This document shows positions 50,410-58,036 of a DNA stretch of 64,000 nt, in pieces. Source of the stretch: Pseudomonas sp. NCCP-436. GTDB lineage: Bacteria; Pseudomonadota; Gammaproteobacteria; Pseudomonadales; Pseudomonadaceae. Both the position numbers and the translations under genes were made by a program. The notes beneath the pieces were generated by a model. It had not been told where the DNA came from, made no database searches, and saw nothing but the letters and a program-made list of their open reading frames with translations. Location of the stretch: assembly GCF_019656335.1 (NCBI RefSeq), contig NZ_BPLZ01000014.1:34318-98317 (forward strand). Reading direction: 5' to 3'. Every line of letters begins with the position of its first letter. Position 1 is the stretch's first letter.

Positions 50410-51545
50410 TCAGCGTCCAGCCAGGTTGGTCAGTACGTCGATAGTCTCGTCGATTACCGACACAGAGGTGTAGAAGTGCGGCGATAGACGCATGCCGGGG
50501 CCGCGCAGTATACCGATCACTCGCTCCTGGCGTAGACGCTGACATAGCGTGGTGCTGTCCCAGCCGGCCAGACTGAAGTTGACGATGCCGGCGCGCCGCT
50601 GTGCTTCGGTCGGGCTTTGTAGTGTGGCAGCGGGCAGAGCCCGGATACCCATCGCTCAGATGCTGCACTCGTTCTTCCAGAAGTTTGGCAACCTGATCCA
50701 TGCCCACTTGCTCCAGCAATGACAGTCTGGCCTCCAGGGCAAAGGCAGCGAGCATGTTCGGGCTGCCGCATTCGAATCGTCGTGCGCTGCGGGCCGGTTG
50801 CCAGTCCAGGCGGGTGTAGTCGCCGGCATGTTCGAGCATGTGCCAGCCGTACTCATGCAGTCTGAGGTGGTTGCGAGCTTCGCTACGGCAGTAGAACACC
50901 CCGAGGCCTTCCGGGCCGAGCATCCACTTGTGACCATCGGCCATGGCGAAATCGCAATCATAGGCCTGCACGTCGAAGGGAACAGCGCCGAGTTGCTGGA
51001 TAGCATCGATGCAGAACAATACACCATGCCGGCGACAGCTCTGACCGAGGCGGGGCAGATCCAGACGCAGGCCGCTGGCGAACTGCACTGCGCTGACCGA
51101 CATCAGCCGTGTGCGCGGGGGTGATGGCTGCCAGCAGGTTCGCTTCCAGATCGCGCCCCTGCAGACTCACTTCAATCACTTCGACCCCACGGTCGGCTAG
51201 GGCAAGCCAGGCGATGCGATTGGAGGGAAATTCCTCGTTGCTGATGATCACCTGGTCACCAGGCCGCCAATCCAGACTGAACGCCACGAAGGACAGTGCT
51301 TCTGAGGTGTTCTTGACCAGTGCGATATCACCCGTGCATGTTGCGTTCAACAGGCGCATAAGGCGTTCGCGTAGGCTTCGCTCGACTTTCAGTCAGTCAG
51401 GATAGTCGCATGCACCTTGTCTTACGTTCACCTCTGAGAACCGCTGAACCGCTTCAGCACTGCGTTTCGGCCAAGGGGCGACCGCCGCGTGGTTCAGGTA
51501 ACGCAGGCCGCTTTCCTGGGGAAACTCATCATGAAATGCGTACAT
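50410..51545 (-). pseudogene. Decayed class-V aminotransferase-fold PLP enzyme
   Basis: Pieces of one class-V aminotransferase/cysteine-desulfurase-like protein are spread over three consecutive reading segments. The N-terminus MYAFHDEFPQESGLRYLNHA starts at 51545 and runs to an in-frame TGA (51393-51395), after which the same frame continues LKVERSLRERLMRLLN. A frameshift near 51105-51120 moves the protein to the frame of MSVSAVQFASG..., with the PLP lysine region MADGHKWMLGPEGLGVFY. A second frameshift near 50650 leads to the C-terminal GIRALPAATLQSP... that stops at 50410. Three lesions mean the protein is not made. The gene is divergent from the TetR gene. Confidence 0.85.
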
Positions 51546-51620
51546 GGTCGGATGATCCGTGCAATTTGAATGCATTTGGGCATAATAGACAGCTTCGATT
51601 TTTGACTCTCTAGTCCCTTT

Positions 51621-52244
51621 ATGCAGAAAGAACCCCGTAAGGTCCGCGAATTCCGTCGCCGTGAGCAAGAAATTCTCGACACTGCGCTGAAACTCTTCCT
51701 CGAACAAGGGGAAGACAGCGTCACCGTCGAGATGATCGCCGATGCGGTTGGTATCGGCAAAGGCACAATCTACAAGCACTTCAAGTCCAAGGCGGAGATC
51801 TACCTGCGCTTGATGCTCGACTACGAGCGTGACCTGAACGAGCTGCTGCATTCCTCTGATGTCGACCGGGACAAGGAAGCACTGTCGCGTGCTTACTTCG
51901 AGTTCCGTATGCGTGACCCGCAGCGCTATCGGCTGTTCGACCGTCTGGAGGAGAAGGTGGTCAAGGGCAATCAGGTGCCGGAGATGGTCGAGCAGCTGCA
52001 CCGTATTCGCGCCTCCAATTTTGATCGGCTGACCCAACTGATCAAGGGGCGCATCGCTGAGGGCAAGCTGGAGGACGTGCCTCCGTACTTCCATTACTGC
52101 GCAGCCTGGGCTCTGGTGCATGGTGCCGTGGCGTTGTACCACTCGCCATTCTGGAGCAATGTGCTGGAAGATCAGGAAGGTTTCTTCCAGTTCCTCATGG
52201 ATATTGGTGTACGCATGGGCAATCGCCGCCGCCGCGATGCCTGA
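51621..52244 (+). CDS. TetR-family transcriptional regulator
   Basis: A 207-residue regulator. The N-terminal HTH is typical (ILDTALKLFLEQGEDSVTVEMIADAVGIGKGTIYKHFKSKAEIY, residues about 17-60, here named in outline). The C-terminal half is the helical ligand domain, rich in aromatic and acidic residues. It matches the position of PA2957 in P. aeruginosa (from memory). Only 75 bases separate it from the divergent aminotransferase pseudogene, and AATGCATT (51569-51576) in that gap is a possible operator. The ligand is unknown. Confidence 0.9.
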   Translation: MQKEPRKVREFRRREQEILDTALKLFLEQGEDSVTVEMIADAVGIGKGTIYKHFKSKAEIYLRLMLDYERDLNELLHSSDVDRDKEALSRAYFEFRMRDPQRYRLFDRLEEKVVKGNQVPEMVEQLHRIRASNFDRLTQLIKGRIAEGKLEDVPPYFHYCAAWALVHGAVALYHSPFWSNVLEDQEGFFQFLMDIGVRMGNRRRRDA

Positions 52245-52323
52245 GTGCTGCCTTGTCGGTGGCTGGACTGTTTCGCCACCGGTAGGGCGATATACTCCGG
52301 GCCTTACCGGATCGGAGTGAACC

Positions 52324-53292
52324 ATGATCGTCGACCGCCAGGGCAGACGTTTTCGCAATCTTCGCGTCAGTCTGACGGCTGCCTGCAACTACGCTTGTAC
52401 GTACTGCGTGCCCAACGGCAAGCGTTTGGTCGCCTCTCAGGACGAGCTGTCGGCAGAGGCGCTGGCCCGAGGAGTGGCTTACCTGATTGAAGCCGCCGGT
52501 ATCGAGCGCTTGCGTATCACTGGCGGCGAGCCACTGGTCAGCCCCCGTCTGGAACCCTTTCTGCGTGAGATCGGTCGCTTTGATCTCGACGACATCAGCC
52601 TGACGACCAATGGTCAACTGCTTGAGCGGCGCCTTGCACTGTTGCTGGGGGCGGGTATCCGCCGTCTCAATGTCTCGCTCGACACACTCGATAGCGACGC
52701 CTTTCGCCGCATTGCCCGGGGCGGTGACCTGGCCACGGTGCTTGCCGGCCTGGAGGCGGCGCGTGATGCCGGCTTGAAGGTCAAGGTCAATATGGTGCCG
52801 CTACGCGGACAGAACCTCGACCAGGTGCTGCCGCTGCTTGATTATTGCCTGGAGCGAGGCTTCGAGCTGCGTTTCATCGAGCTGATGCGTATGGGCCATC
52901 TGGCGCGCGATGCCAATGCCTTCAATCAGCAGTTCGTTGGCCTCAACGACCTGCTGGCGCTGATCGCCGAGCGTTACCAGTACGTCCAGACTGATGCACC
53001 GGTCGATGCCACGGCCATGCGCTACAGCATCCCCGGGCTGGGGCATTTTGGCGTGATCGCCAACGAGAGCGTGCCGTTCTGCCGTACCTGTTCGCGCCTG
53101 CGCCTGTCTTCTACCGGTTGGTTGCATGGCTGCCTGTCCTCAAGCAACCGGCATTTCATCGGTGATCTGCTGGATAAACCCCATCACCAGGCGCTGCCGG
53201 CGCTGCAGCGGCTGCTGGTACGGGCCCTGGCCGACAAGCAGGATTTGGCCTTTGCCGGTGGTGTTACGGTGATGAAGATCATCGGTGGCTGA
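52324..53292 (+). CDS. MoaA-like radical SAM protein (GTP 3',8-cyclase paralogue)
   Basis: A 322-residue radical SAM enzyme. The N-terminal cluster motif is CNYACTYC (residues 22-29), followed by TGGEPL. The C-terminal second cluster motif is CRTC followed after 13 residues by Cys (FCRTCSRLRLSSTGWLHGC), the MoaA spacing C-x2-C-x13-C, and the protein ends GG as MoaA does. This points to GTP 3',8-cyclase, the first step of molybdopterin synthesis. The N-terminal LTAACNYACTYC departs from the usual TDRCNFRCxYCMP, and no other moa gene is near, so it may be a functionally different paralogue. Confidence 0.8.
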   Translation: MIVDRQGRRFRNLRVSLTAACNYACTYCVPNGKRLVASQDELSAEALARGVAYLIEAAGIERLRITGGEPLVSPRLEPFLREIGRFDLDDISLTTNGQLLERRLALLLGAGIRRLNVSLDTLDSDAFRRIARGGDLATVLAGLEAARDAGLKVKVNMVPLRGQNLDQVLPLLDYCLERGFELRFIELMRMGHLARDANAFNQQFVGLNDLLALIAERYQYVQTDAPVDATAMRYSIPGLGHFGVIANESVPFCRTCSRLRLSSTGWLHGCLSSSNRHFIGDLLDKPHHQALPALQRLLVRALADKQDLAFAGGVTVMKIIGG

Positions 53293-53364
53293 GCAGGGTG
53301 TGGCTCGGCAGTCAGCAGCTGTGGGGATAGACTGTGCGGGCCTTTCTTGGTGTGAGAGTTGTCC

Positions 53365-54258
53365 ATGTCCCTGGCATTTCCCATTCATTACATCGAGCCG
53401 GTGTTTCGTCCGCCAAGTGAGGCGCATTCGCTGATCCTGCCCGTGACCAATGGCTGTTCGTGGAACCGCTGCACGTTCTGTGAGATGTACACCGCGCCGC
53501 AGAAGAAGTTTCGTGCCCGTGACGAAGATCAGGTATTGGAGGAGATTCGTTGCGCCGGTCAGCAATTGATCGTCCAGCGGGTATTTTTGGCCGACGGCGA
53601 CGCCTTGGTGCTGCCGACGCGACGGCTTCTGAACATCCTTGAGGCGATCCGCGAGCACATGCCGCAGGTGCGCCGGGTATCCAGCTACTGCTTGCCGCGC
53701 AATCTGCGCAAGAAGTCGGTGCAAGAGCTTCGTGAGCTGGCCGACGCCGGTCTGAAGATGGCCTATGTTGGTTGCGAGTCCGGCGATGATGAGGTACTGA
53801 TGCGGGCCAGCAAAGGCGAGACCTTCGACTCCAGCCTGAGCGCCTTGGACAAGCTCGGGCAGGCCGGCATCAGCCGCTCGGTGATGATTCTCAATGGCCT
53901 CGGTGGCCAGCTCCTGAGCGAGCAGCACGCCGACAGCTCGGCGCGACTGATGAATGCGGCGCAGCCGGAATACCTGTCCACTCTGGTGGTCAGTTTTCCT
54001 TATGGTGAGGCGCGATTTCGCGAGCGTTTTCCGGCCTACCGGCCTCTGAGCCAGCAGCAGTTGTTCCGGGAGCTAGAACGCCTTTTGCAAGGGCTCGAAC
54101 TGGAGCAGACGGTATTTCGCAGCGACCATGCATCCAACTATCTGGTGCTCAAGGGTGCGCTGGGACGGGACAAAGAAAGGCTGCTGACCGAGGTGCGCAA
54201 CGCCATTGAGCGGCCGCAGCAGGCCAATCTGCGTCAGGAGTGGCAGCGCGGCCTGTAG
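53365..54258 (+). CDS. Radical SAM protein, unknown substrate
   Basis: A 297-residue radical SAM enzyme with the cluster motif NGCSWNRCTFCEMY near residues 31-44; the first gap is four residues (C-x4-C-x2-C) rather than the common three. Later segments (YVGCESGDDEVLMRASKGE and SVMILNGLGGQ) fit the Elp3/HemN-like sheet. The reaction is unknown. ATG 53365 is preferred to TTG 53359 by its GAGAG site. It follows the MoaA-like gene by 72 bases. Confidence 0.88.
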   Translation: MSLAFPIHYIEPVFRPPSEAHSLILPVTNGCSWNRCTFCEMYTAPQKKFRARDEDQVLEEIRCAGQQLIVQRVFLADGDALVLPTRRLLNILEAIREHMPQVRRVSSYCLPRNLRKKSVQELRELADAGLKMAYVGCESGDDEVLMRASKGETFDSSLSALDKLGQAGISRSVMILNGLGGQLLSEQHADSSARLMNAAQPEYLSTLVVSFPYGEARFRERFPAYRPLSQQQLFRELERLLQGLELEQTVFRSDHASNYLVLKGALGRDKERLLTEVRNAIERPQQANLRQEWQRGL

Positions 54259-54350
54259 CCTTGCCATGGCTGATGTGAATCTCTGGCGCAGAATCTGCAT
54301 CTGTCCTTTGTCCGCCGGTTTTCCGACGCCGGCACGAGGAGGAGCTTTTC

Positions 54351-54953
54351 ATGCGTAACCTGTTTTTGCTGCTCGCCCTGCTGGGTTTGGGGGGCTGCAT
54401 GAAGGTCAGCGACCTGGCCGACGGTGCCGAGTACCACCTGCGCGACGCCGGCTTTCTCGACCACGGCCGCACTGAGCGCATGGCCTCACGACGCCTGCAG
54501 CAGGACTCCTTCATCTACATCGCCCAGGGCCACTTTGTACCGCCGGGCCACGGCTACCCACGCCCCAATGTGGTAGCCGAGGAAGCGTTCAAGGGTTTTG
54601 TCGAGTATTTCCCGCTGGTGCGCCGGGCCAAGGCGCCGCTGGGTATGGAGGAAGCCATGAGCGAGGCGCGAGCTGCCGGTGCCCACTACCTGTTATATGG
54701 CCGTTTCGCCTATAGCGACGATCGTATTGGCACGCTGGAGGAGTGGGAGGATCAGGAAGCGCTGGATCGCCTTGGCACGGATCGAGCTGTGATTCAGCTG
54801 ATGCTGATCGAGACTAATACCCGCTACCTGGTGGACACTGTACGCATCCGCAGTCGTGGCGGTTTTCTGACCTTTTACGATGCCCAGCCGCAGGATCTGA
54901 TCGGCCCGCCGTTGCGCGACTACGCGCGCAGTCTGCTGGGAGTCGGGCGCTAA
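54351..54953 (+). CDS. DUF4823-like lipoprotein
   Basis: A 200-residue lipoprotein: signal MRNLFLLLALLGLGGC with lipobox LGGC (Cys16) and mature start CMKVSDLADG. Residue +2 is Met, which predicts outer-membrane sorting through the Lol system. The mature part resembles the DUF4823 family (VAEEAFKGFVEYFP, AGAHYLLYGRFAYSDDRIG, DTVRIRSRGGFLTFYDAQPQDLI). The family's function is unknown. A GAGGAG site precedes the start. Confidence 0.82.
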   Translation: MRNLFLLLALLGLGGCMKVSDLADGAEYHLRDAGFLDHGRTERMASRRLQQDSFIYIAQGHFVPPGHGYPRPNVVAEEAFKGFVEYFPLVRRAKAPLGMEEAMSEARAAGAHYLLYGRFAYSDDRIGTLEEWEDQEALDRLGTDRAVIQLMLIETNTRYLVDTVRIRSRGGFLTFYDAQPQDLIGPPLRDYARSLLGVGR

Positions 54954-55081
54954 GTAGGTGGCGCCTGGGTAGTCGAGCCAGCTGTTGTTTATGGCTGGAT
55001 TTTGGCGTGTCCATGCACACGTGCACTTGCCGAGTGTATCCTCATGACCGTTGAACGATTCGCAGAGGAGCGAGGTATCCC

Positions 55082-55645
55082 ATGAGCGATCCAGGCAAGG
55101 CCGGCGATCTGCTGACGCAGATTCCCCAGAGCAAGGGGCTGCCTCCAGTAGAGAAGTGGAATCCGGATTTCTGCGGCGATATCGACATGCGCATTGCCCG
55201 TGACGGTACCTGGTACTACATGGGTACGCCCATCGGTCGCAAGCCTATGGTGCGACTGTTTTCCACCATCATCCGTCGTGATGGTAATGACTATTTCCTG
55301 GTCACCCCGGTGGAAAAGGTAGGTATCCAGGTAGAGGACTCGCCCTTTGTCGCCGTTACCCTGCAGGTCGACGGTGAGGGTGAGAGCCAGTTATTGCGCT
55401 TCACTACCAATGTTGAGGACGAGGTGGTGGCCGGGCCGGAACATCCCATTCGCGTGGTACTCGATCCGCTTACTCAGGAGCCTGCGCCGTATATCCACGT
55501 ACGGCGCAACCTCGAAGCGTTGATTCACCGCAACGTGTTCTACCAATTGGTGGGGCTGGCGGTGCAGCAGCCGCTCAATGGGCAGATGTGGCTCGGCGTA
55601 TGGAGTTCGGGACAATTCTTTCCCATCGGGCCTTCACCGGACTAA
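55082..55645 (+). CDS. DUF1285 family protein
   Basis: A 187-residue cytoplasmic protein of DUF1285. The N-terminal signature [41 protein letters not shown] (residues about 21-62) is characteristic, followed by [19 protein letters not shown]. It probably forms a two-domain beta-rich fold; no function is established. A GAGGTATCCC stretch with GAGG precedes the ATG. It is the last chromosomal protein gene before the tRNA and the prophage. Confidence 0.88.
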   Translation: MSDPGKAGDLLTQIPQSKGLPPVEKWNPDFCGDIDMRIARDGTWYYMGTPIGRKPMVRLFSTIIRRDGNDYFLVTPVEKVGIQVEDSPFVAVTLQVDGEGESQLLRFTTNVEDEVVAGPEHPIRVVLDPLTQEPAPYIHVRRNLEALIHRNVFYQLVGLAVQQPLNGQMWLGVWSSGQFFPIGPSPD

Positions 55646-55731
55646 TCGTGACTGGAGGCGCGCTGACTGCCCGAAAAAGCCCGGGTCACCTGCTAAGCGA
55701 TTGAAAATGCAAAAAAATATGCATCGCCTAG

Positions 55732-55760
55732 TTGACAGTGCGTGTAGCTAATAGAATAAT
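55732..55760 (+). promoter_or_regulatory. tRNA-Met promoter
   Basis: Perfect -35 TTGACA (55732-55737), 17-base spacer, -10 AATAAT (55755-55760), followed by the GC-rich discriminator GCGCGCC typical of stringently controlled stable RNA genes. The tRNA begins 11 bases later. Confidence 0.8.
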
Positions 55761-55770
55761 GCGCGCCGTC

Positions 55771-55847
55771 GGCTACATAGCTCAGTCGGTTAGAGCGCAG
55801 CATTCATAATGCTGATGTCCCAGGTTCAAGTCCCGGTGTAGCCACCA
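55771..55847 (+). tRNA. tRNA-Met (CAU)
   Basis: A 77-base tRNA with encoded CCA. Acceptor stem GGCTACA/TGTAGCC (55771-55777 and 55837-55843), anticodon stem CAGCA/TGCTG around loop TTCATAA with anticodon CAT at 55805-55807, and T-loop GGTTCAAGTCC. The start GGCTACG-like end pairs fully, and the first pair G-C marks an elongator rather than an initiator tRNA, whose 1-72 pair is mismatched. It is the apparent insertion site of the adjoining prophage; Pf1-type phages are known to use tRNA genes including tRNA-Met. Confidence 0.96.
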
Positions 55848-55855
55848 TATTTTTC

Positions 55856-55881
55856 AAAGGGTTAGCTTCGGCTAGCCCTTT
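55856..55881 (+). terminator. Hairpin after the tRNA
   Basis: Eleven-base-pair stem AAAGGGTTAGC/GCTAGCCCTTT (one G-T pair) with a TTCG loop, nine bases past the CCA. The tail is GTCGTTTCT. It probably ends the tRNA transcript and lies at or beyond the attL core. Confidence 0.65.
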
Positions 55882-55893
55882 GTCGTTTCTGGG

Positions 55894-55915
55894 GTAGTGA
55901 CTACGAAGTGACTAC
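55894..55915. repeat. Direct repeats next to attL
   Basis: AGTGACTAC occurs twice (55896-55904 and 55907-55915), and the first copy is also part of the dyad GTAGT-G-ACTAC (55894-55904). Position 50 bases from the tRNA end suggests arm-type integrase or excisionase sites; this is inference. Confidence 0.4.
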
Positions 55916-55929
55916 ACCCTGTCTACGCT

Positions 55930-56307
55930 TCAGCGGCACCACTGCTGCTCGCACGGAACGCCGTCCTGGTTGCCATCCATCTTCGTGCCAGGGCAATTGT
56001 TCAAAAAGAAGGTAGCTTCTTCACAAGATCTCATCTGCGAACAATGAGTGCGACCATCGCAGCGATACTTCGCCGCCTGCTGTGAATCTCTAGCAGCGGA
56101 TACAGGAGACGAAGATATAGAGCTGCCTGAACTGAAAGACGGCAAAAAGCTATTGAGCGAGAAGCCTTCCGATGGCTGCTTGATTATCGGCTCGTTCAGC
56201 AATGTGCCATCGTTAGAAATATTGGTAATCACTGGGCTTGCAGGTTGGTTGAAATAGAAATGCCAGATCCCAAAGCCGACAGCTAGCAACACAATCCATT
56301 TTTTCAT
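55930..56307 (-). CDS. Membrane-anchored Excalibur-domain protein
   Basis: A 125-residue protein. The N-terminal segment KKWIVLLAVGFGIWHFYF (residues 2-19) is a signal anchor. A Ser-rich linker (residues about 48-70) leads to a C-terminal Excalibur domain: CDGRTHCSQMRSCEEATFF..CPGTKMDGNQDGVPCE, with the calcium-loop-like DGNQDGVPCE and six cysteines. It should sit in the inner membrane facing the periplasm. Similar domains occur in nuclease and cold-shock-linked proteins, but the role is unknown. It lies in the cargo zone between phage integrase and attL; it is not part of the inovirus core. Confidence 0.8.
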   Translation of the reverse strand: MKKWIVLLAVGFGIWHFYFNQPASPVITNISNDGTLLNEPIIKQPSEGFSLNSFLPSFSSGSSISSSPVSAARDSQQAAKYRCDGRTHCSQMRSCEEATFFLNNCPGTKMDGNQDGVPCEQQWCR

Positions 56308-56326
56308 AGCACATTCCTTACCCGGA

Positions 56327-56746
56327 CTAGACGTTCCAGGGATCTACCAAGGCAACGCCCAGCGTTTCGAAGTGGCGAATATTGCGAGTTGCGATCACGG
56401 CATCATGTAGCCGACCAATTGCAGCGATCTGCGCGTCGGCCATATCAACCACTCTCCCTTTCGCCTCGGTTTCTGCGGCTATCTCTGCGTAGTGCACAGC
56501 GGCATCTGCATCGAACGGCAGGATGTTGCCCGCGAAGTCTTCATCGAACATGATCGAGGCTACATCGAGTAATCCTTGCTTGCGCTTCCCGTCAGGCATC
56601 CGGGCAATGCCATAGAGAATTTCCGCAACGGTGATCGAGGTAATTACCAGATCCCCGGCAGGCTGAGCGTCAACCCATTCCAGAACTTGAGGGGCAGGCT
56701 TAGCACGCATGAGTTCCGACAGCACGTTGGTATCAAGCAGGATCAT
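56327..56746 (-). CDS. FitB/VapC-type PIN-domain toxin
   Basis: A 139-residue PIN-domain ribonuclease toxin. The acidic residues are Asp5 (LLDTNVLSE), Glu42 (VAEILYG), and Asp101/Asp104 (VDMADAQIAAIG), with the TRNIRHF motif near residue 121. The FitB subclass is indicated by MILLDTNVLSELMRAKPAPQV. Its ATG overlaps the antitoxin stop, the normal layout for these pairs. It probably cleaves RNA when the antitoxin is lost and so stabilises the prophage. Confidence 0.93.
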   Translation of the reverse strand: MILLDTNVLSELMRAKPAPQVLEWVDAQPAGDLVITSITVAEILYGIARMPDGKRKQGLLDVASIMFDEDFAGNILPFDADAAVHYAEIAAETEAKGRVVDMADAQIAAIGRLHDAVIATRNIRHFETLGVALVDPWNV

Positions 56747-56988
56747 TAATCGAAGCTCGCTGCACGGGCTTTGGTTTTGCGCTCGGGCAATTCAAGGTCA
56801 GCTCCACCGACAGCGGCAAAGCGGGAGTGAATACGACTGCCTAAGCCCCCACGCTTTTCTTGACGTGACAAAGCCTGCCGAATGATGAACCGGACTTCTT
56901 CTTCCATCGAGCGACCGTGGCTAGCCGCGACAATGCGGAGCTGAGCTTTCAGATCGTCGTCGAGGTTTCGAATAGTGATGGCGGCCAT
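56746..56988 (-). CDS. FitA-type ribbon-helix-helix antitoxin
   Basis: An 80-residue antitoxin. The N-terminal MAAITIRNLDDDLKAQLRIVAASHGRS is a ribbon-helix-helix DNA-binding domain. The C-terminal part (LPERKTKARAASFD) should insert into the toxin. The start at 56988 is chosen for the GGGAGG site five bases ahead and because RHH proteins begin this way; an upstream frame overlapping the integrase is not credible. It should repress its own promoter, located between 56989 and 57040. Confidence 0.92.
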   Translation of the reverse strand: MAAITIRNLDDDLKAQLRIVAASHGRSMEEEVRFIIRQALSRQEKRGGLGSRIHSRFAAVGGADLELPERKTKARAASFD

Positions 56989-57040
56989 AGTTACCTCCCA
57001 TGGATTCAGTGCAATCATTGATAGCATACATGCACGCAAG

Positions 57041-58036
57041 TTACACGCATACCACGGCATGACCGCTCTGATTGAGAGGGGAGAGCCTAAGCGCCGACTC
57101 CAGATGATCAGGCGACAGATGTGCATAGCGCATGGTCATGGTGATGGACGAGTGACCGAGGATCCGTTGCAGGCCCAGGATGTCACCACCGCCCATCATG
57201 TAATGGCTGGCGAAGGTATGCCGAAGGATGTGGGTCATCTGGCCAGGTGTGTGGAAGCCGCAACGCTGGTAAGCAGATCGAAATGCCGACCGGCAGGGCA
57301 TGAACAGCCGGCCATTGCCGGGCATACCCACCTTTAATGCAATCTCTTCGACTTCTTTGGGGATCGGCACCGACCGGGACTGACGGTTTTTGGTCCGGTG
57401 AAAGTGGGCCTTGCCGCCGAAGATGGCACCGCGTTGCAGGGACTCGGCTTCATCCCATCGAGCACCCGTGGCCAAGCAGATCAACGCAACCGGATAGGTA
57501 TGGTTGTTGGTCGAGCGTTTGCACTCTTCCAGCAGTTGCTCGACCTGTTGCAAGGTCAGAAACGTCAGCTCGGTCTGGTCGGTCTTGATCTGGCGAACCT
57601 TGGCCAACGGGTTGTTGCCGACCCAGGCACCCAGGCGGATCAGTTCGGAGAAGACAGCCGACAGGTAGCGCTGTTCATGGTTGACGGTGTGCGGGCTGAC
57701 GTCCTTGAGACGGGTCTGGCGATAGCGTGCCCAGGCGAGGGCATCAAAGTCGGAGACCATCGGGTTGCCGAGACGTTCGACCGTGGCCAGGGTGCGTGCA
57801 AGGCGGTGCTTGGCATCCTTGAGCGAGCAGCCGTGCAGGTCATGCCAGAGCGTCACCAGATCCGACAGGCGATCATCGAGCGGCCGGCCGGTAGTGTTGA
57901 GGCTGGCGAAGAACTCCGATTCATAGCGCTGGGCTGCGGCCTTGGTCTTGAAACCCTTCTTGCGAATACGACGACCCGAGCGGCCGTTTTCGTAGAAGTC
58001 GGCGGTCCAGGTGTTGCCGTCTTTCCTGGCCGTCAT
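57041..58036 (-). CDS. Phage tyrosine integrase
   Basis: A 331-residue site-specific recombinase. The catalytic set is complete: Arg193 (ATGARWDEAE), Lys216 (TKNRQSR), His269 and Arg272 (HILRH), His295 (LGHSS) and Tyr304 (TMRYAHL). The N-terminal part has an arm-binding domain (KDGNTWTADFYENGRSGRRIRKKGF) and a core-binding SAM-like domain. Start ATG 58036 overlaps the Rep stop as ATGA; an ATG at 58051 is five codons further up. It integrates the phage at the neighbouring tRNA-Met. Confidence 0.95.
   Translation of the reverse strand: MTARKDGNTWTADFYENGRSGRRIRKKGFKTKAAAQRYESEFFASLNTTGRPLDDRLSDLVTLWHDLHGCSLKDAKHRLARTLATVERLGNPMVSDFDALAWARYRQTRLKDVSPHTVNHEQRYLSAVFSELIRLGAWVGNNPLAKVRQIKTDQTELTFLTLQQVEQLLEECKRSTNNHTYPVALICLATGARWDEAESLQRGAIFGGKAHFHRTKNRQSRSVPIPKEVEEIALKVGMPGNGRLFMPCRSAFRSAYQRCGFHTPGQMTHILRHTFASHYMMGGGDILGLQRILGHSSITMTMRYAHLSPDHLESALRLSPLNQSGHAVVCV

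Noticed and set aside
51393..52388. 331-codon minus-strand frame across the TetR gene
   Set aside because: Most of it is antisense to the TetR gene; only the last 51 codons are real, being the N-terminus of the broken aminotransferase that starts at 51545.
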